Shown here: in pieces, positions 58,549 to 64,000 of the stretch
Layout: the number at the start of each line of letters is the position of its first letter
How positions within the stretch are numbered: position 1 is the stretch's first letter
From: Acorus gramineus
Lineage: Eukaryota; Streptophyta; Magnoliopsida; Acorales; Acoraceae
Direction: 5' to 3'
DNA: 64,000 nucleotides
Assembly (NCBI GenBank): GCA_030737835.1
Contig: CM060848.1
Location: 13,462,416-13,526,415, forward strand
The notes under the pieces: model-generated
Told to the model about the DNA's origin: nothing
Databases searched by the model: none
What the model saw: the letters and a program-made list of their open reading frames with translations, nothing else
Position numbers and translations under genes: made by a program

Positions 58549-61500
58549 ATGGGTCTCTGCCTCGGCAAACCCGCCTCACCCAAGCCGAACCTCTACGCCC
58601 CGAAACCACCACCCCAACAACAACGGCTCGAAGAATCCCATCCAGAGCCCCCTAAAAACCAGACCCCGATCGACGACCCTCCCCAACAGAAGAAGAAGAG
58701 AGAACAGGAAGAAGAGCCGCCGGCGACAAAGGCCTCCTCCCCGTACTTCTCCTTCTTCTACAGCCCGAGCCCGGCCCACCCCAGCTTCTTCTCCAAGAAA
58801 TCCCCCTCCAACAACAATGCGAGCTCCAACTCCACCCCTCGGAGGCTGTTCAAGCACCCCTTCCCGCCGCCGTCCCCCGCCAAGCACATCCGGGCCGTGC
58901 TCGCGCGGCGGCACGGGTCCGTCAAGCCGAGCAGCGCGGTTGAGCCGGCCTCGACCGGTGGTGGTGGTTCGGATGGGTTGGATGGAGGGGCAGTTGGGGT
59001 GGCGGGGCTCGATAAGAGCTTCGGATTCTCGAAGAACTTTGAGAGCAAGTATGAGCTTGGGGAGGAGGTCGGGAGGGGGCATTTTGGGTATACTTGCTCG
59101 GCGAGGTCGAAGAAGGGGGAGCTTAAGGGGATGCAGGTTGCTGTCAAAGTCATCCCTAAAGCCAAGGTTTGATCTTTTTAAAATTTTTATTTTTATTTTA
59201 TTTTTTTTGTATGCGTAGATCAGATGGATTCTTGGTTCGATTATATCTGATTCTTTGTTGGTTTGGATGTAAAAAGTAGTTTTGTTTTGGATTTCTAGTA
59301 TTTGTCACGGGAAAATGTTGGTTGTGACCTGTGATTTCTGTAATTTGGAGGTTTTGTTTTGTGTTGTCACATTATGTACGTAAAAGTAAATGAAGGATCA
59401 TTTTTTATTTCACCATCTTCGTTTGATAATTATCATTTTATTAGCATTATCATAATTAATTTTGTGTTTGCCTTCTTTTTTCTTTTTTTTTTTTTTTGGG
59501 GGGGGGGGGGGTGTTGTTGTTATGGTTTTTTGGATCATCAAATGGTGCAGATGAAATGGTGAAATACTTGTAATTTCTGGGTACCAGATAACATGAACAC
59601 CCTGCATAAATAAACTACTATAATGGTATGATGGAAAGCAGGCATTCAGGCAATATGTCTTTAAGAAAAAAATAAACAAAAAATGCCTTAAAGGTTTAGC
59701 TCACAATTTATGAATCAGAATGCCTCTCCACCCATGGGACTTTTTAAGATGTGTCTTTCATATTATTAGTGACAGATTTATAGTGTGGGCTTAGATGTAA
59801 ATCCTGGGAATGTGTGTTTTTTAGTTGAATAGTGATATGATTCTCCATGTCATAAAGTCAATGTCTTGTGTTATGTACATCGCAGATGACTACAGCCATT
59901 GCAATTGAAGATGTTAGACGGGAAGTCAAAATCTTGAGAGCCCTGACAGGGCACAACAATCTCGTGCAATTTTATGACTCGTATGAAGATCATGAAAATG
60001 TCTACATAGTGATGGAGTAAGTTTGCATCGCCACTGTGTAAAATTCTGAATGGGACCTGTGGCTATTCTTTTCATTTTGACATATTGTTTTCTGGTTTAG
60101 ATTATTTTTTTTCCGAATTTTTTTCTCCATTTACAATGCATAGGTCATGTCTGAAAAATTTAATTTCCATGATAACTGATGATAGTATGATGCAAACTAG
60201 GAGTAATGAGCCAACTATGTACTCCTTATCTTTGTTGAATAGATTTATAGCTGCACTACGACTCTACGAGCAGGAGTTTCTATTCTCCTCGGCGGTGATC
60301 CACTATCTGACATTATTACAGTCAATTGAAAGGGGTCGTGATACCTACTTCTGGGAAGAACTTTGGGAGTTTTCCCTCCCATTTTTTTTTCCCTTGGCTC
60401 TCTTTACATTGTTCGTTTTGTTTTTATTTTGAATTGGAGATCTGTTGTCTCCTATTGTTTTGAGGGGCAATCTACTTTAATATAACTGCTCCTATCCTAT
60501 TTTCAAAAAGAACAAAACAAAAATTATAAGTGCCAGTAGAAGCGTCATTGTCATTTGTTTAAAAATTGTGCTTTAGGCCCACCTTTATATGTGTAAAATC
60601 CTGTTGCTCCGGGTTCATGCCTATAGCTACATGGTTGACCAGCGAATTTATATTGACTAATGGGAGAAATCGTGTTATACCCAGTCTTACATTTGGTGGA
60701 AAAGAAGTTCATAGACTTACCTTGTGTACTAGATCATCAGATGTTAACAAAAATTGAGAGGGAGGCACCTACAGATCTGATTCCTATCATATCGAATGGG
60801 TATCAGGATACCATTTGCACTTCTATATGATCTCAGCCATCAACTTTCTATGTGTAACTTATGTTTTTATCGCATTTATGTAATAAATTTGATATTAGAG
60901 GCCTTGCCTAATAATATATAAGTGCAGGACAACTGCATGAATGACATGTGTCCTGATAAGGTAGCGTTTGTTCTGCATTCTGGGGCCAAGAATTAGTTCC
61001 AAACCAGGGTAAAATAAGTTGCCTTTTTTTTGTAATTGAGGAAAATTGATAATTATGTTGTCCATTAAGTTGATTTTACTTTCTTCCTGTCCTTGTCTTG
61101 TAGTGATCCTCTAGCAATACAAATTTGACACTGTCTTCTCTCAAAAATAAATCAGAACCTGATTTTGGATTTCTCAAAATCTGATTCGAGATTTTCTTTT
61201 TTAAACAGCCACCTAAAAAAGGTCACCCAAGAATAAAAATAGCGAATTTCCTAGAGCACTGTGTCAAGAATCTATAATCTTCTTTTTCCTCTTTTGTCCT
61301 CGTCTTACCATTTATCCTACATTATAACCAAAGTCTGGCTTTTGCTCCTCTTGTGCCTTCTACTTTCCCATCTGGACTTACTTTATCAACATTTATAAGT
61401 TTGCCATCGTCTTTAGGACTCTAAACAAATAAAAGTTTTGTTCATCTGAACTGGATTTGGGAATCCAAATGCCACATATGAACTAAAGAAATTCCTTTTA

Positions 61501-62832
61501 TCCTTTTGCTACATGATGGATTTTCATGCTCTATCTAGATCTTTTGAACTTCGTATATTTTTTAACCATGTAATTTGGATTTGTTTCTGAGTTTGTATAA
61601 GATCTTGAAATTTGGTCAGCTTCATTGCATCTTTTCAGGTTATGTGAAGGAGGGGAACTTCTAGATAGGATTCTTTCAAGGTGTGTCGAGTAGTATGGAC
61701 ATTTTTTGAGGCATGATCCGATGTTGAAACATTCTCTCTAATCTTTATTCTTTTTAGCCCTAAAGTGAGTGGATGTTTTTTGTCCTAATAGGGGTGGAAA
61801 ATACTCTGAAGATGATGCGAAGGCTGTCATGGTTCAAATTTTAAATGTTGTTGCGTTTTGCCATCTCCAGGGAGTTGTTCACCGGGATCTCAAGCCAGAG
61901 GTAATGTATATCTAATGAGTAATTTCAATCCTATGTGGTGCTTAATTTGACTTTCAATGGTTTTGCAGTTCTTTTTGTCATAGTTATATTTATCTGAAAG
62001 TGTTATACGTTTTTCATTACCCAGTTTTCAAAAAGAATTCTGCTTTAATGTCACTTGCAAAAATGACCAGGATTATTTCTTCTTGCAGTGCATATTTTTC
62101 TGGTTTTGCAACAAAGTTCCATTGTTCTTTTTTTTCCTAATTGTTTCCTACTGTTGTTTCAGAATTTTTTGTTTAGTTCCAAGGAAGATGATTCCCAGTT
62201 AAAGGCCATAGATTTTGGCTTATCAGATTTTGTCAAACCAGGTCCTTTCTTATTCACTGAAAATTATTTTGATGAGGAAATGGGTTTAACATACCAGTTT
62301 GTTCACTTATTATCTAAATACTTCTAGTGTTCTTGCAGATGAAAGACTTAATGATATAGTAGGTAGTGCATACTATGTAGCACCTGAAGTTCTGCATAGG
62401 TCTTACAGTACAGAGGCTGATGTTTGGAGCATTGGTGTGATTGCATATATTCTTCTCTGTGGAAGTCGTCCATTTTGGGCGCGGACAGAATCTGGTATCT
62501 TTCGGGCAGTCCTTAAAGCTGATCCAAGTTTTGATGAACCACCATGGCCTTCTCTCACTACGGAGGCTAAAGATTTTGTAAAACGTCTACTGAGTAAAGA
62601 TCCACGAAGAAGAATGACTGCTGCTCAGGCCCTAAGTAAGTGGCCTTATGAATTCTTAAAATACAAAATAACAGTATACCTTTATTGCTTCCTTAACATG
62701 CGCAATCTTATGTCCACAGGCCATCCATGGATTCGAAATTACAATGATATAAAAGTGCCCTTGGACATATCAATATTCAGACTCATGAAGGCCTATATTC
62801 GGTCATCATCTCTGCGTAAGGCTGCTCTGAGG
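58549..62832 (+). CDS. CRK: CDPK-related kinase (CRK), 5' 463 codons, runs off window
   Basis: Exons: 58549-59166, 59886-60016, 61639-61680, 61792-61900, 62163-62241, 62339-62635, 62720-62832; phases agree and the frame stays open. The N-terminus MGLCLGK has Gly2 for myristoylation and Cys4 for palmitoylation, followed by a proline/serine-rich variable region (to about 160). The kinase domain spans about 168-430: GRGHFG (175-180), Lys200 in [12 protein letters not shown] (294-301), DFG (317-319), APE (341-343), HPWI (427-430). [15 protein letters not shown] then opens the regulatory region. CRKs are Ser/Thr kinases related to calcium-dependent kinases but with degenerate EF hands, often membrane-linked. 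The EF-hand-like C-terminus, about 130 residues, must lie beyond 64000. The name here is not the cysteine-rich receptor kinase of the same abbreviation. Confidence 0.95.
59167..59885 (+). other. CRK intron 1
   Basis: Follows the donor AAG|GTTTGA and ends ..CGCAG. It contains a T-run joined to a G-run (about 59485-59512), a low-complexity junction that is prone to sequencing error. No other feature seen. Confidence 0.8.
60017..61638 (+). other. CRK intron 2, long, with possible LINE scrap
   Basis: The donor is GTAAGT and the acceptor TTTCAG. At 1.6 kb it is the longest complete intron. About 60190-60515 may be a LINE 3' end, listed separately. The rest shows no coding sequence. Confidence 0.8.
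60190..60515 (+). mobile_element. Possible LINE 3' fragment in CRK intron 2
   Basis: An open frame in 60085-60432 (..[23 protein letters not shown]..) is followed by a T-rich 3' UTR-like segment ending TATCCTATTTTCAAAAAGAAC. That ending resembles the 3' end of LINE fragment 1 (CTTTTTTCAAAAA). No target duplication found; tentative. Confidence 0.35.
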
Positions 62833-64000
62833 GTGTGTATCCAATGATTTTGTGACATGGTTAATTGTTATTTATTTTCTGTTCTCCTGTGAATAAAATT
62901 GTATGCATAAAGTTGCGCATAATCTTCTGACTATTATGATGTTTCCATGAAATTTGAGAGGTTGTTTGGGTTTTGACTGCTTCATCTTCTGATTATTGTG
63001 AGTTTCTCTAAAATTTGAGTTCCTCAGGTTGTTCGAATATTGGCTCCCTCATCTTTTGATTTCTGTGTGCCAGTCGATTACAAAAAGAGCTCTGAAAACA
63101 AAACTTTTTTTTTATCGAAGGTTAGGGAATCTCCCACCAAATCTTATTAATAGTTTGGGGGTACAATTTTGGTTGGCCTTCAGATTTAAAGACAGCAAAA
63201 GGGAAACAAAATAAAAGAGAAGCTAGCATGTGAGGGGTCTGCTCCTCTATCCATATGCTGCTTTCCTCAAAATACACCCTTGTTGCCCCAGCACAGTGGG
63301 AACCCCAAGATTTGATTAGGCCTTGAACTTCCTCCTAAGCACTCCACATATGGTCTGGTTAACCAGATGAAGTATAACACAAACTTGTTTTTCCAGTCAA
63401 GTGATGTTTTCCCTTAAAAGTTAATGATATGTAAATTATTCCATGGAATAGGTGTTGATGATTGTAAACCAAAGTTAGGATGGATAAGATTAGGATTGCA
63501 GTGGTGGATATATAACGGCATTTTTTTTTTATTTTTCTTTGAAAATCAATACATAACAGGGGATAAGATTGTAGAACATAAAGTTATGTGGTATGGAGAT
63601 GTACAGAGACAATCGAATGCAGATTTTTGAGTCAATGGTTCTTGGAATAGGGGAGGTTAGTCCTAGGATGATGCAGATGGAGGTTATATGGATGGATGCC
63701 AGAACTAATGGACTCACTGGCATCTGAAACAACTTTATTGCATTGTAGAATACATAAAGCTGACCCAACTATTGAAATTGCGGTATGTTGGTTGGTTTGT
63801 GCCTGCCATATTAAGATTGAGGACAATAATAGGCTTCACATTCAAGGGAGTGGTGCGATGGAGAACTTTGAGGCTTGAGCATATGTGGATTGTCGGGAAG
63901 ATGCTCAGACCAAAGAGAACCTGTCAACCTGAGCAAAAAGGCTAAGATATAGCAGTTGTTGGTCCCGGTAGTTGTGTGGGCCGTTTGGCTTGCTACAGTT
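62833..64000 (+). other. CRK intron 7, continuing past the window
   Basis: It starts with the donor AGG|GTGTGT at 62833. No continuation of the conserved CRK regulatory region (..ALSKTL..) appears before 64000, so this intron exceeds 1.16 kb. About 63100-63900 is less AT-rich than other spacer, with frames at 63424-63630 and 63696-63878 that I do not recognise. It may include inserted repeat sequence. Confidence 0.6.

Noticed and set aside
58576-59165. Minus-strand frames of 135 and 168 codons opposite CRK exon 1
   Set aside because: They are shadows of the GC-rich, Pro/Ser-rich exon; the plus frame continues into a spliced kinase.
58202-59218. 338-codon plus-strand frame overlapping CRK exon 1
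   Set aside because: It is in the wrong frame for the kinase; its translation is Arg/Pro-rich, whereas the frame from 58549 carries the myristoylation start and kinase motifs.
1-64000. CRISPR arrays, operons or ribosome binding sites
   Set aside because: The window is plant nuclear DNA with spliced genes; the tandem repeats lack the regular repeat-spacer pattern.

Overview
This is a gene-poor, AT-rich stretch of a flowering-plant nuclear genome. Four things show this: spliced genes of plant-only or plant-type families (DUF1645, MIP1-zipper/DUF547, DMS3, CDPK-related kinase), tRNA-derived SINEs, plant LINEs that carry an RNase H domain, and abundant MITEs. GC-rich coding in the DUF1645 gene and in CRK exon 1 hints at a monocot, but I cannot name the species.

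Layout. 1-3.8 kb holds repeats: three stacked hairpins, a double SINE, and a Tourist-like MITE nested inside a member of its own family. 3.84-4.73 kb is an intronless DUF1645 gene (minus). 7.0-10.6 kb is a ten-exon MIP1 leucine-zipper/DUF547 gene (minus) with one GC-AG intron. 11-20.8 kb is intergenic, with a PPR-like scrap, a MITE split by a 1.6 kb insertion, and a Tourist-like MITE. 21.0-26.5 kb is DMS3 (minus), a component of RNA-directed DNA methylation (RdDM). 26.9-33.3 kb is a stack of nested elements: a 1.1 kb foldback Mutator-like element inside an older MITE, two 5'-truncated LINEs with target-site duplications, and a hAT-like element inside the second LINE. 33.3-58 kb is mostly AT-rich spacer, with a Mutator-like element holding a FAR1-type transposase scrap, more SINE and MITE copies, and a small gene-less LTR element. 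58.5 kb to the end is the 5' three quarters of a CDPK-related kinase (plus), which runs off the window.

The genes do not form a pathway. The most interesting link is positional: a very strong inverted repeat, of the kind that can feed small-RNA production, sits about 0.4 kb upstream of DMS3, whose product works in small-RNA-directed methylation. A regulatory loop is only an inference. I see no clearly new biological system. The best leads are the foldback element with its internal array of small palindromes, the FAR1-bearing foldback element, and the self-nested MITE.

Gene models were built by hand from splice signals, reading-frame continuity and remembered family sequences. No alignment or search was run.
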